A stretch of DNA of 64,000 bases from Danxiaibacter sp048498555 (GTDB lineage: Bacteria > Bacteroidota > Bacteroidia > Chitinophagales > Chitinophagaceae), in NCBI GenBank assembly GCA_048498555.1, contig JBEHXT010000015.1, positions 83,184 through 147,183 of the forward strand. The letters run 5' to 3'. The translations under genes were made by a program, and so were the position numbers. Below are positions 26,177 to 33,744 of the stretch, piece by piece (position 1 is the stretch's first letter; each line of letters opens with the position of its first letter). The notes beneath the pieces were generated by a model, which saw only the letters and a list, made by a program, of their open reading frames with translations, made no database searches and was not told the DNA's origin.

Positions 26177-26887
26177 ATGAAAACGATTGTCCAAATTTCC
26201 CTTGATCTTACGAACATTGATGAGGCCCTCGAAACTGCTGCCATGGCTATGCGCGCCGGCGTTGACTGGCTTGAAGCCGGTACGCCACTTATACTTGCTG
26301 AAGGATTACACGGTGTAAGAAAACTGCGCGAACATTTTCCGAATGTACCTATAGTTGCCGATCTGAAAACAATGGATGGCGGGTATCTTGAAGCCGAAAT
26401 GATGGCTAAAGCTGGTGCAACGCATGTTGTTGTGATGGCACGCGCCCATGAAGAAACCATTAAGTGCGTGGTGAAGGCCGGCCGGGATCATGGTGTTAAA
26501 GTAATGGGTGATAACCTGGGTTGCGAAGATATGGTTGCAGCCGCGAAATGGTTGGAGGACCTGGGGTGTGACTACATCATTCACCATATTGGCTATGATG
26601 AAAGAAGAGGAATAGCCGCTGCCGGTAAGCGTATGCCGAGCCCTTTAGACCAATTGAAAGAAGTGGTAGCTGCTGTGAATATTCCTGTACAGGCCGTTGG
26701 CGGGCTAACCCTTGAACAAGCTGTTCAATGCCCTCTTTATGGCGCTCCACTCGTAGTATTGGGTGCCCCGCTTACGATTGATGCAGACGAGTTCAAGACC
26801 GCTTCAGGCGATCTTGAAAGTTCGTTAAGGCTTATTTGTGAAAAGATTCATGCCTATGGCGACGTTGCGGTTAAAAGCCTGGCCTGA
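26177..26887 (+). CDS. 3-hexulose-6-phosphate synthase / 3-keto-L-gulonate-6-phosphate decarboxylase family protein
   Basis: A 236-residue TIM-barrel of the orotidine-decarboxylase superfamily. The active-site residues of the family fall at the expected positions: Asp10, Glu33, and Asp62, Lys64, Asp67 in ADLKTMDGG. The KTMD version is closer to hexulose-phosphate synthases than to the KxxD of UlaD. No 6-phospho-3-hexuloisomerase or sugar kinase is beside it, so formaldehyde fixation is not supported; decarboxylation or an aldol step on a phosphorylated keto-sugar acid is more likely. The start at 26177 is preferred over an in-frame ATG at 26096, which adds 27 atypical residues. Confidence 0.85.
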   Translation: MKTIVQISLDLTNIDEALETAAMAMRAGVDWLEAGTPLILAEGLHGVRKLREHFPNVPIVADLKTMDGGYLEAEMMAKAGATHVVVMARAHEETIKCVVKAGRDHGVKVMGDNLGCEDMVAAAKWLEDLGCDYIIHHIGYDERRGIAAAGKRMPSPLDQLKEVVAAVNIPVQAVGGLTLEQAVQCPLYGAPLVVLGAPLTIDADEFKTASGDLESSLRLICEKIHAYGDVAVKSLA

Positions 26888-26918
26888 GTTTGTTGACAAC
26901 TAAAATGTGTGGCTGCGT

Positions 26919-26966
26919 ACATATGCAAATGTGTAAATATGGGAATGTGCAAATATGCAGATGTGG
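26919..26966. repeat. Octad array (AAATGTGC type), 6 units
   Basis: ACATATGC, AAATGTGT, AAATATGG, GAATGTGC, AAATATGC, AGATGTGG in 8-nt register downstream of the decarboxylase gene. Confidence 0.7.
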
Positions 26967-27042
26967 TATGACCACGCATTTACCAATTGATATTAATTGT
27001 ATTCATTTAATCAGAATAAGAAAATAGTAAGATGATGCACCT

Positions 27043-27077
27043 TTCGCTATTCACTATTGACTATTCACTTTTTCACC
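27043..27077. repeat. Heptad array (TTCACTA type), 5 units
   Basis: TTCGCTA, TTCACTA, TTGACTA, TTCACTT and TTTCACC in register, ending 19 nt before the next gene. Confidence 0.6.
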
Positions 27078-27096
27078 CTTCCAAACTATAAATAAT

Positions 27097-28125
27097 ATGA
27101 AATCTGCAGCCGTAGTGAATTATGCTCCAGAAAAAGGTTCTGTAGAAATAAGAGAAATTGACATGCCCGAAATTGGCGATGAAGATGTACTGCTTGAAGT
27201 TGCCAATGTGGGTGTTTGTGGCAGTGACCTGCATCAATGGACAGCTGATCATAGCTGGCCGGTAAATTACCCGGTTGTATTAGGACATGAATTTGGCGGA
27301 CATATAGCCGCAACCGGCAAACTTGTAAAGGGCTGGAAAGAAGGCGACAGGGTTGTAAGTGAAACCGCTGCTGTTATTGATGTAAATAATCCTATGTCGA
27401 GGCGTGGCATGTACAACCTCGATCCTACACGCAAAGGTTTTGGCTATGGTGTAAATGGAGCAATGACACGTTTTGTGCGTGTGCCTGCACGATGCCTTCA
27501 TCATATTCCTGATCAGCTGGCATTTGAACAGGCTTGCCTTACCGAGCCATGTTGCGTTGCGTACAATGCAGTTGTAGAGAACAGTCGGATCAGACCGGGC
27601 GATAGGGTAATTGTCCTTGGCCCTGGAACCATTGGTATTCTTTGTGCTGCCGTTGCTAGATTATGTGGTGCGGAAGTAGCAGTAGTTGGTTTGGAAGCTG
27701 ACAGGCATAGGCTGAATATTGCTAAAGAATACGGATGCGAGGCTATAGTAGGTGATGCCACTGAATGGGCGCTGAAACGTGATGGCCTTGGAGCTGATTG
27801 CGTGATTGATGCAGCTGGCTCCAGTATAACGCTGAAGATTGCTATGCAACTCGTACGCCCCGCCGGCCATATCACTAAAGTTGGATGGGGCCCTCAGCCG
27901 CTAGGCTTCTCAATTGATCCGCTTGTGCAAAAGAATGTTACGCTTCAGGGAAGCTTTAGCCACAACTGGCCTGTATGGGAAAAGGTGATTGCCTTATTGG
28001 CAAGTGGGCAGTTAAATGTAAAGCCCATCATTGGCGGTGTTTGGCCGGTAACAGAATGGCACGAAGCATTTGAAAAAATGCACAAAGGAGAAGTTGTGAA
28101 GAGTGTATTGAAACCTGTTAGTTAA
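27097..28125 (+). CDS. Zinc-type alcohol/polyol dehydrogenase of the MDR superfamily
   Basis: A 342-residue NAD(P)-dependent dehydrogenase. The catalytic zinc site is visible in NVGVCGSDLHQW (Cys) and LGHEFGG (His-Glu), and the Rossmann motif as VIVLGPGTIGILCA. Between residues 85 and 125 (SETAAVIDVNNPMSRRGMYNLDPTRKGFGYG) the four Cys of the usual structural zinc lobe are absent, as in some sorbitol dehydrogenases. It would oxidise a secondary hydroxyl of a sugar, polyol or sugar acid within the 26-30 kb catabolic cluster. Substrate unknown. Confidence 0.88.
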   Translation: MKSAAVVNYAPEKGSVEIREIDMPEIGDEDVLLEVANVGVCGSDLHQWTADHSWPVNYPVVLGHEFGGHIAATGKLVKGWKEGDRVVSETAAVIDVNNPMSRRGMYNLDPTRKGFGYGVNGAMTRFVRVPARCLHHIPDQLAFEQACLTEPCCVAYNAVVENSRIRPGDRVIVLGPGTIGILCAAVARLCGAEVAVVGLEADRHRLNIAKEYGCEAIVGDATEWALKRDGLGADCVIDAAGSSITLKIAMQLVRPAGHITKVGWGPQPLGFSIDPLVQKNVTLQGSFSHNWPVWEKVIALLASGQLNVKPIIGGVWPVTEWHEAFEKMHKGEVVKSVLKPVS

Positions 28126-28152
28126 TTGACAATTAAAAATTGAAAATGGATA
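28125..28152. repeat. Heptad array (ATTGAMA type), 4 units, starting at a stop codon
   Basis: ATTGACA, ATTAAAA, ATTGAAA and ATGGATA; the first base is the last base of the preceding TAA. Confidence 0.55.
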
Positions 28153-28203
28153 ATGGGAGAGGCTGATGGAAGGGAGTGTAATATGCGAATACGCATGTCG
28201 ATA

Positions 28204-28238
28204 CTTTATACCTGATGCCTGAAACCTGAAACCTAATA
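28204..28238. repeat. Heptad array (CCTGAAA type), 5 units
   Basis: CTTTATA, CCTGATG, CCTGAAA, CCTGAAA and CCTAATA in register, ending 4 nt before the SDR start codon. Confidence 0.6.
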
Positions 28239-28242
28239 GAAT

Positions 28243-29043
28243 ATGCGCTTACAAAACAAAGTAATCATAGTAACCGGAAGCACAACCGGAATAGGCAAAG
28301 CCATCGCTATAAGATGCGTGCAAGAGGGCGCCAAAGTGGTGCTTAATGGGCTTGAAAAAGATCTAGGCGAAGAGGTGTTAAACGCTGTGGGGAAAGAAAA
28401 TGCCGTTTTGCAAATTGCAGACCTTGCTGAAGAGGGTGCTATCAGCCGCCTGGTAGAACTGGCTATCACCCACTTTGGTAAAATCGATGCTGTTGTGAAC
28501 AATGCCGCAATTGTAGCTTCTTCCAATCTTTATACAACAGATAAAGACTTTTTAAGAAAACTGCTTGAGGTAAACACAATAGCTCCTTTTGCGCTGATTA
28601 AAGAAGCATTGCCGCATCTCGAAAAACAACACGGTTGTGTGCTGAATATCGGATCGGTAAATGCCTATAGCGGTGAACCAAATTTGCTTGCTTATAGCAT
28701 GACAAAAGGCGCGTTGATGACCATGACACGAAATCTCGGCGACACATTGAACAGGGAAAATAATGTTCGTGTCAACCAGATTAATCCGGGATGGGTATTA
28801 ACGGAAAATGAAGCCATACGCAAACGCGAGCATGGACTGGCGGATGATTGGTATAAAGAGATTCCTTCAGTGTATGCACCTGCCGGCCGTATACTCTGGC
28901 CAAAAGAAATTGCCGCGGCGGCCGTTTACTGGTTGTCTGACGAAAGCGGCCCTGTTAGCGGGCAGGTGGTAGACATTGAACAGCATCCATTCATTGGACG
29001 CAATCCGCCAAAGAATTCAGCAACAATGAAAGAGCCAACATAA
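28243..29043 (+). CDS. Short-chain dehydrogenase/reductase (SDR)
   Basis: A 266-residue classical SDR. The cofactor loop is TGSTTGIGKA, the NNAAIV motif is present, and the catalytic Ser and Tyr-x-x-x-Lys are in IGSVNAYSGEPNLLAYSMTKGA. The late VSGQVVDIEQHPFIG replaces the common VNGGxxxxG ending. Paired with the MDR enzyme it could interconvert hydroxyl and keto groups at another carbon of the same substrate. It lies between the MDR and isomerase genes on the same strand, though each gap is over 80 bp and filled with heptads, so a single transcript is probable but unproven. Confidence 0.9.
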   Translation: MRLQNKVIIVTGSTTGIGKAIAIRCVQEGAKVVLNGLEKDLGEEVLNAVGKENAVLQIADLAEEGAISRLVELAITHFGKIDAVVNNAAIVASSNLYTTDKDFLRKLLEVNTIAPFALIKEALPHLEKQHGCVLNIGSVNAYSGEPNLLAYSMTKGALMTMTRNLGDTLNRENNVRVNQINPGWVLTENEAIRKREHGLADDWYKEIPSVYAPAGRILWPKEIAAAAVYWLSDESGPVSGQVVDIEQHPFIGRNPPKNSATMKEPT

Positions 29044-29080
29044 TGGCTTATACGTCTTCTAATCAAGCCAAAACATATAG

Positions 29081-29129
29081 AAAACGTAAAACGTAAAACG
29101 TAAAACTTATAACTTAAAAAGTATAACTA
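29081..29129. repeat. Heptad array (AAAACGT type), 7 units ending at the start codon
   Basis: AAAACGT three times, AAAACTT, ATAACTT, AAAAAGT, ATAACTA in perfect register; one base separates the array from ATG 29131. Confidence 0.75.
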
Positions 29130-29130
29130 C

Positions 29131-30018
29131 ATGCCCAAATTGGCAGCATTCCCCAAAGCCTTTATGCAGGCGCTTTGTAAAGATGGAACCATGAAGGTAT
29201 CCGAGTGGATAGAACTTGCTTCAAAACTTGATATCGATGGCCTTGAATGGTACGCAGGATTTCTCGAAATGGCCGACAAATCAAATTGGCCGCTGTTTAG
29301 AAAACAGGTAGAAGACAAAGGCATGCAAATCCCGATGATGTGCTGTTCTCCTGATTTTACGCATCCTGACAAGGCATTCAGAGATAATGAAATTCAAAAG
29401 CAGAAAGGATGGATAGACATGACACATGCACTCGGAGGTTCTTACTGCCGCGTGTTGTCGGGCCAGCGCAGGCCTGAACTGTCAATTGAAGAAGGTGTAA
29501 AGCTTGCTGCGGACTGCATACAGGAATGTATACCGTATGCGCGTGAAAAGAACATTACCTTAATTATCGAAAATCATTATAAAGATGATTTTTGGGAGTA
29601 TCCCGAGTTTGCTCAAAAAATGGATGTGTTTTGCATGCTTGTAGACCGCATTCATGATCCGAACTTTGGCGTTAACTACGATCCAAGCAATACTTATCTC
29701 GCTGGTGAAGATCCCATTGAGCTTTTAAAGAAGGTTTCCGATCGTGTTGTTACTATGCATGCAAGCGACAGGTACCTTAAAGAGGGCACAATCGAGGATT
29801 TGCGCAAAGAAGAAGGCGGCGCTGCAGGTTATGCCAAGAGGCTTAGTCACGGAGAGATTGGAAAAGGGCTGAATGATTACGATGCTATTTTTTCAGAACT
29901 CAAACGTGTAGGCTTCGATAACTGGATTAGCATCGAAGACGGTGTTGATGGAATGGATCAACTTGAAAGGAGCGTAGCCTTCCTGCGGAAAAAGATAAAT
30001 GAGTATTGGCCCGCGTAA
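29131..30018 (+). CDS. Sugar phosphate isomerase/epimerase family protein (xylose-isomerase-like TIM barrel)
   Basis: A 295-residue TIM barrel of the AP-endonuclease 2 family. Likely metal ligands are Glu in LIIENHYKDDF, Asp in GVNYDPSNT, His in TMHASDRYL and Glu in WISIEDGVDG, the usual set for keto-sugar isomerases and epimerases. It ends the catabolic cluster. Related enzymes include tagatose/psicose epimerases, 2-keto-myo-inositol dehydratase-type proteins and decarboxylases in apionate pathways; sequence alone does not decide. Confidence 0.85.
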   Translation: MPKLAAFPKAFMQALCKDGTMKVSEWIELASKLDIDGLEWYAGFLEMADKSNWPLFRKQVEDKGMQIPMMCCSPDFTHPDKAFRDNEIQKQKGWIDMTHALGGSYCRVLSGQRRPELSIEEGVKLAADCIQECIPYAREKNITLIIENHYKDDFWEYPEFAQKMDVFCMLVDRIHDPNFGVNYDPSNTYLAGEDPIELLKKVSDRVVTMHASDRYLKEGTIEDLRKEEGGAAGYAKRLSHGEIGKGLNDYDAIFSELKRVGFDNWISIEDGVDGMDQLERSVAFLRKKINEYWPA

Positions 30019-30164
30019 TTTGGTATAAAATTCCTCAGCCTGGGTATCAATGTTGTTAGGTCTGGAAAATAATTTCCCGAAGTATATTGTTAATCAAGCG
30101 CAAAAACGATTGGCTTGGCAATTGCTACATTGTAGATGTGGCTAATCAAAAACAAAATACTGAG

Positions 30165-30296
30165 ATGGAAACTACAAAGTATCAGAAAAACATGATTTCT
30201 CCGAAAGAAGAAGAATTGAAAGTGCAAAAGAAACCCGGAGATAAAATTTTTGACAAAGAAAAGAGGCGTTTTAAAAAAGGAATTACAAAACGGTAA
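30165..30296 (+). CDS. Small basic hypothetical protein (43 residues)
   Basis: METTKYQKN... with a Lys/Glu-rich, highly charged sequence ending in RFKKGITKR. An upstream in-frame ATG at 30087 would give 69 residues, but the added part looks unlike coding sequence. The gene is followed after 38 nt by a strong terminator, which supports a short independent transcript. No family recognised; it could bind nucleic acid because of its charge, which is only a guess. Confidence 0.45.
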   Translation: METTKYQKNMISPKEEELKVQKKPGDKIFDKEKRRFKKGITKR

Positions 30297-30334
30297 TTTT
30301 TTGTTGAGTATAACATTGAGTTAGTTGGTTTTTT

Positions 30335-30370
30335 ACAGGTTCTGCAGTAATTGCAGGACCTGTTTTGTTT
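30335..30370 (+). terminator. Rho-independent terminator after the small basic gene
   Basis: Twelve-bp stem ACAGGTTCTGCA/TGCAGGACCTGT (one G-T pair), loop GTAAT, then TTTGTTTTG. Confidence 0.8.
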
Positions 30371-30388
30371 TGATAGAATAGTGGAAGC

Positions 30389-30468
30389 GCATGTGCTAAT
30401 ATGCAAATGTGGGAATGTGCAAATATGCGTATGTGTAGATGTGCGAATGAGCGAATATGCGAATGAGT
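30389..30468. repeat. Octad array (GAATGTGC type), 10 units
   Basis: Ten units in 8-nt register, for example GCATGTGC, AAATGTGG, GAATGTGC, AAATATGC, GAATGAGC. Directly after the terminator at 30335. Confidence 0.85.
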
Positions 30469-30494
30469 TCCCTGATCTGCAGCGAAACCCTATT

Positions 30495-30536
30495 CCTGAT
30501 GCCTGATGCCGGACCCTAACGCTTCACGCCTAACCC
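30495..30536. repeat. Heptad array (CCTGATG type), 6 units
   Basis: CCTGATG twice, then CCGGACC, CTAACGC, TTCACGC, CTAACCC in register. Upstream of the thioredoxin gene. With the terminator and octad array it accounts for most of the 327-bp spacer; a near -7 box (GTTATTTTG, 30551) follows. Confidence 0.5.
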
Positions 30537-30623
30537 AAACCTTCCCTTGCGTTATTTTGTAAAAAATCATAACTTATGAAACGAATAAGGATTTCTTTCT
30601 CTGTACTACTAAAATGAACGGAA

Positions 30624-31757
30624 ATGAAATTGTTACGGCCAATTCTGCTTGTTGTTGCTGCCCTATGTATTAACTCATTTATTTGCATTGCGGCTCCTCT
30701 TAGCGATCATCCCATATTACAGCTTGGTGCTTCTGCGCCTGATTTTAACCTGAAGGGCGTAGATGGAAAAATGTATTCACTTGCTTCTTTCAAAGATGCG
30801 GGAGTGCTGGTGATTGTATTTACCTGCAATCATTGCCCCACCGCGCAGGCGTATGAAGAGCGCGTAAAAAATATTGCCGCGGATTATAAAAGCAAAGGTG
30901 TTGCGTTAGTGGCAATTATGCCTAACGACCCTGCATCGGTGCAATTAAGTGAGCTGGGCTACACTGACCTCAGCGATTCTTATGAAGAAATGCAGCTCCG
31001 TGCCAAAGAAAAGCAATTCAATTTTCCTTACTTGTTTGATGGAGATGAAGAGAAAGCGGCCAACGCATACGGGCCGGTAGCAACGCCCCATGTTTTTATA
31101 TTTGATAAAGACCGAAAGTTGCGCTACCAGGGACGTATAGATGATGTTGAAAAGCCGGGCAAAAAGGTTAATAATACAGATGCACGAAATGCAATAGAGG
31201 CGTTATTGAATAACAAGGAGGTACCCGTTAAATCGACCAAAGTGTTCGGCTGCTCAGTTAAATGGAAAGAGAAAGAAGATTTGAATAAAAAGGCTGCAGA
31301 AGGCTGGGCAAAAGAACCCGTGAAACTTGAGATGATTGATGAGGCCGGGATTAAGGGGCTTATTAAAAATAACTCGGACAAGCTCCGCCTGATTAATGTA
31401 TGGGCAACATGGTGCGGCCCCTGTGTTGCCGAATACCCGGACTTTATGACCATTAACAGAATGTATCGCGGAAGAGATTTTGAGTTCATAAGCATCAGCG
31501 CCGATGATCCTGCTAACAAGGATAAGGCATTGAAATTTTTGCAGAAACAACAATCGTCCTCCTCTAATTATATATTCAGCATCGACGATAAATACAAGCT
31601 GATAGAAGTGGTAGATCCCAACTGGCAGGGCGCATTACCTTACACAATTCTCGTTGAGCCCGGTGGTAAGATTGTTTACGCCAAACAAGGTGCTGTAGAT
31701 ATACCCGAAATGAAAAAGATGATTGTTGATAATCATTTGATTGGGCGGTATTATTAA
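30624..31757 (+). CDS. Exported double-thioredoxin protein (AhpC/TSA-like domain plus TlpA-like domain)
   Basis: A 377-residue protein with a signal peptide (to about residue 24). The first domain (28-190) is redoxin-like (LGASAPDFNLKGVDGKMYSLASF) with FTCNHCPTAQAYEERV, a CxxC in place of the usual peroxidatic Cys. The second (about 240-375) is TlpA/ResA-like with NVWATWCGPCVAEYP. The two CxxC centres suggest thiol exchange in the periplasm. Such fusions are known in Bacteroidota but not well characterised. A terminator follows. Confidence 0.87.
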   Translation: MKLLRPILLVVAALCINSFICIAAPLSDHPILQLGASAPDFNLKGVDGKMYSLASFKDAGVLVIVFTCNHCPTAQAYEERVKNIAADYKSKGVALVAIMPNDPASVQLSELGYTDLSDSYEEMQLRAKEKQFNFPYLFDGDEEKAANAYGPVATPHVFIFDKDRKLRYQGRIDDVEKPGKKVNNTDARNAIEALLNNKEVPVKSTKVFGCSVKWKEKEDLNKKAAEGWAKEPVKLEMIDEAGIKGLIKNNSDKLRLINVWATWCGPCVAEYPDFMTINRMYRGRDFEFISISADDPANKDKALKFLQKQQSSSSNYIFSIDDKYKLIEVVDPNWQGALPYTILVEPGGKIVYAKQGAVDIPEMKKMIVDNHLIGRYY

Positions 31758-31782
31758 ACTGTCAATGGCTGATGTTGTAAGT

Positions 31783-31806
31783 GGCCATGTCTCATGGCTG
31801 TTTTTT
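31783..31806 (+). terminator. Rho-independent terminator after the double thioredoxin gene
   Basis: GCCATG, loop TCT, CATGGC, then TG and six T. Confidence 0.75.
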
Positions 31807-31920
31807 AACGATTGCTTGCCGGATTAACAAAAGGTTTGTGGCTAACTTCACACCTGCGAAAATGATGTTGTTGAAAGGAACTCATTTTTGCGCGGCTTAA
31901 TACATGATTAACCCGATTGA

Positions 31921-32379
31921 GTGAACAGGTTTACAGTGTTGATTGTTAATTATTGTGTCACCTTAAAACGTAATTGTGTGGACGACAAATTTTCTTCCGG
32001 GGAAATTATTGAAAATGCCAAGCATGCCGAAGCGGAAGGTGGCCTTACCGAGGCGGCACGGCTGTATGAGGAAGCCATAAAACAATCTCCGTTGAACGAC
32101 TTTCCCTATAGCCGCCTTATGATCATATACAGGAAACTTCACCAATACCGCGATGAATTGCGTGTTATCAATAGCGGCATAAAATCATTTGAAGAAGATT
32201 ATCTTTCCCGTAAACAGGCTGTTGTTGCCAATAAAAATATCAGGCGGATCAGCAGGGCAATAATGGAACGCATGGGCCTTGTTACCAATCTTAACAAGCA
32301 GGTACTGCAACTTGAGCCTATTGCAAAATGGAGGAAGCGCAGAGATATTGTTGCGCGCAAAGTAAAAAGAGGAAAATAA
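31921..32379 (+). CDS. TPR-like hypothetical protein
   Basis: A soluble helical protein of up to 152 residues. Residues about 28-70 read like a tetratricopeptide motif (ENAKHAEAEGGLTEAARLYEEAIKQSPLNDFPYSRLMIIYRKLHQYRDELRVI). The C-terminus is strongly basic (KWRKRRDIVARKVKRGK). The only long-frame start is GTG at 31921; GTG at 31978 (VDDKFSSGEI) would remove a poorly coding-like N-terminus and may be the true start. Function unknown. Confidence 0.65.
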   Translation: MNRFTVLIVNYCVTLKRNCVDDKFSSGEIIENAKHAEAEGGLTEAARLYEEAIKQSPLNDFPYSRLMIIYRKLHQYRDELRVINSGIKSFEEDYLSRKQAVVANKNIRRISRAIMERMGLVTNLNKQVLQLEPIAKWRKRRDIVARKVKRGK

Positions 32380-32494
32380 TAAAAAGGCGATATCTTTTCA
32401 TCTTGTAGCCGGTAAAAATAATAATGCCTTAAACATTATTTAATGCCTGGCTGCAGACCGATTAAGTATTTTGCCATTTTAATTTTACTCCCCA

Positions 32495-33295
32495 ATGAAG
32501 AATTTTCTTTTGCCCTTGCTTGGGTTATTTCTTACGAGCGCATCAGATGCACAGCGTTCATTCTTTCCCGAACTAAATAACAAAATTGTCGTTATTGCTC
32601 ATCGCGGTAACCATCAGCATGTACCTGAAAACACACTCGCATCATTTGAACAGGCTATTGCCTGCCATGCGGATTTTGTAGAGATGGATCTCCGGACAAC
32701 CAAAGATGGAAAAATGGTAATCATGCATGATGCAACCATAAACAGGACAACCAACGGAACCGGAAAGGTAAGCGACCACACGTATGCAGAATTAAGGAAC
32801 CTGACTATTCATTCTACATCTACTTCTGATACCAATCATTATCAAATCCCTTCGTTTGAGGAGGCTCTGAAAGTTTGCAAGGGTAAAATTCATATTTACC
32901 TGGACTTTAAAGATGCCGATGTTGCTCGGACGTACGATTTTATTAAAAAAGCGGGAATGGAGAAGCGAATCGTGGTCTATCTGAACAAAGATGAGCAGTA
33001 CGGTCAATGGAAACATGTTGCTCCTGACATGCCGCTTATGGCGAGCATGCCGGATGATGTTAAGACGGAAGCTTCTCTGGATGCGTTTCTTAAGAATACG
33101 CCAGTTGAATTCACGGACAGTGCTGACCCTGCCATCATTTCATTCTTAAATAAACGGCATATTTCAATTTGGCTGGATATCCAGGGCAGTGATGAAGGCC
33201 CGGCAAAATGGAAGAGTGCATTAGATAAAGGTGTTCAGGGATTGCAATCGGATCATCCCGAAGATCTCGTTAGGTATCTCGCAAAAACTAAATAA
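32495..33295 (+). CDS. Exported glycerophosphodiester phosphodiesterase
   Basis: A 266-residue TIM-barrel enzyme with a signal peptide (LLPLLGLFLTSASDA). It hydrolyses glycerophosphodiesters to glycerol-3-phosphate and an alcohol. Catalytic motifs are AHRGNHQHVPENT (His-Arg and Glu), VEMDLRTTKDGKMVIMHD (Glu-Asp metal ligands and second His) and TTNGTG. The late EGPAKWKSALDKGVQGLQSDHPE fits the family's end. A near -7 box (GTATTTTG) lies about 25 nt upstream. Probably periplasmic, recovering phosphate or glycerol from lipid head groups. Confidence 0.93.
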   Translation: MKNFLLPLLGLFLTSASDAQRSFFPELNNKIVVIAHRGNHQHVPENTLASFEQAIACHADFVEMDLRTTKDGKMVIMHDATINRTTNGTGKVSDHTYAELRNLTIHSTSTSDTNHYQIPSFEEALKVCKGKIHIYLDFKDADVARTYDFIKKAGMEKRIVVYLNKDEQYGQWKHVAPDMPLMASMPDDVKTEASLDAFLKNTPVEFTDSADPAIISFLNKRHISIWLDIQGSDEGPAKWKSALDKGVQGLQSDHPEDLVRYLAKTK

Positions 33296-33744
33296 GTACG
33301 CACGTTTAACCTTTGTTCTATTTAGTGCTTACACATTAAAAATTTCCTGATTTCTCATTTTGAGATTATATTTCTCTTTTTGAAATCTTAGTAAGAAGAA
33401 AGCCAATTTGTAAGCTTCTGCATGCCAATAATTAAGCTGTTTGGCATTGTGATTGAGAAACCAAGTTCGGTTTTTCATAGGATATTGGATTTAATGTAGG
33501 GGCCGGATTTCTATCTGGCCCTTAATTTTTTGGCTACTTAAAGCGCTTGAAAATTACTACCAAAGCCGAGGCGCGGCCGTTAATCCGTATAATCATCGAT
33601 TTCTGCGCAATTACCTTACTTGTTTGTTACAGCTTATAGAATAAATTAGGATATTTAGGTATTGAAAGCCAAAGGCTTCGTTCGTCCTCGTGTAGCAGAA
33701 TTGATAGAACAGGGTCACATGTTTACGTCACTAAAAACGGTCGT
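33296..33744. other. 449-bp spacer upstream of cydA
   Basis: No gene recognised. It holds AT-rich inverted words (GATTTC with GAAATC near 33351-33388), a terminator at 33498 and a small hairpin AAGCC-AAA-GGCTT near 33667. The last part must contain the cydA promoter and leader, but no good -7 match stands out. No repeat array. Confidence 0.4.
33498..33531 (+). terminator. Rho-independent terminator
   Basis: Stem AGGGGCCGGA with TCTGGCCCTT (two G-T pairs) and a T-rich tail. It is 200 nt beyond the phosphodiesterase gene, so the 3' region of that transcript is long or another short transcript ends here. Confidence 0.6.

Noticed and set aside
26177..26887. Ribulose monophosphate formaldehyde fixation
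   Set aside because: The synthase-like gene has no hexuloisomerase beside it, and the other cluster genes are dehydrogenases and an isomerase of a different family.
30576..30617. Mini-frame of 13 codons (MKRIRISFSVLLK) just before the double thioredoxin gene
   Set aside because: It could be a leader peptide, but nothing beyond its position supports it.
33296..33744. tRNA or riboswitch in the spacer before cydA
   Set aside because: No cloverleaf or known motif could be drawn; only small hairpins and a terminator are visible.
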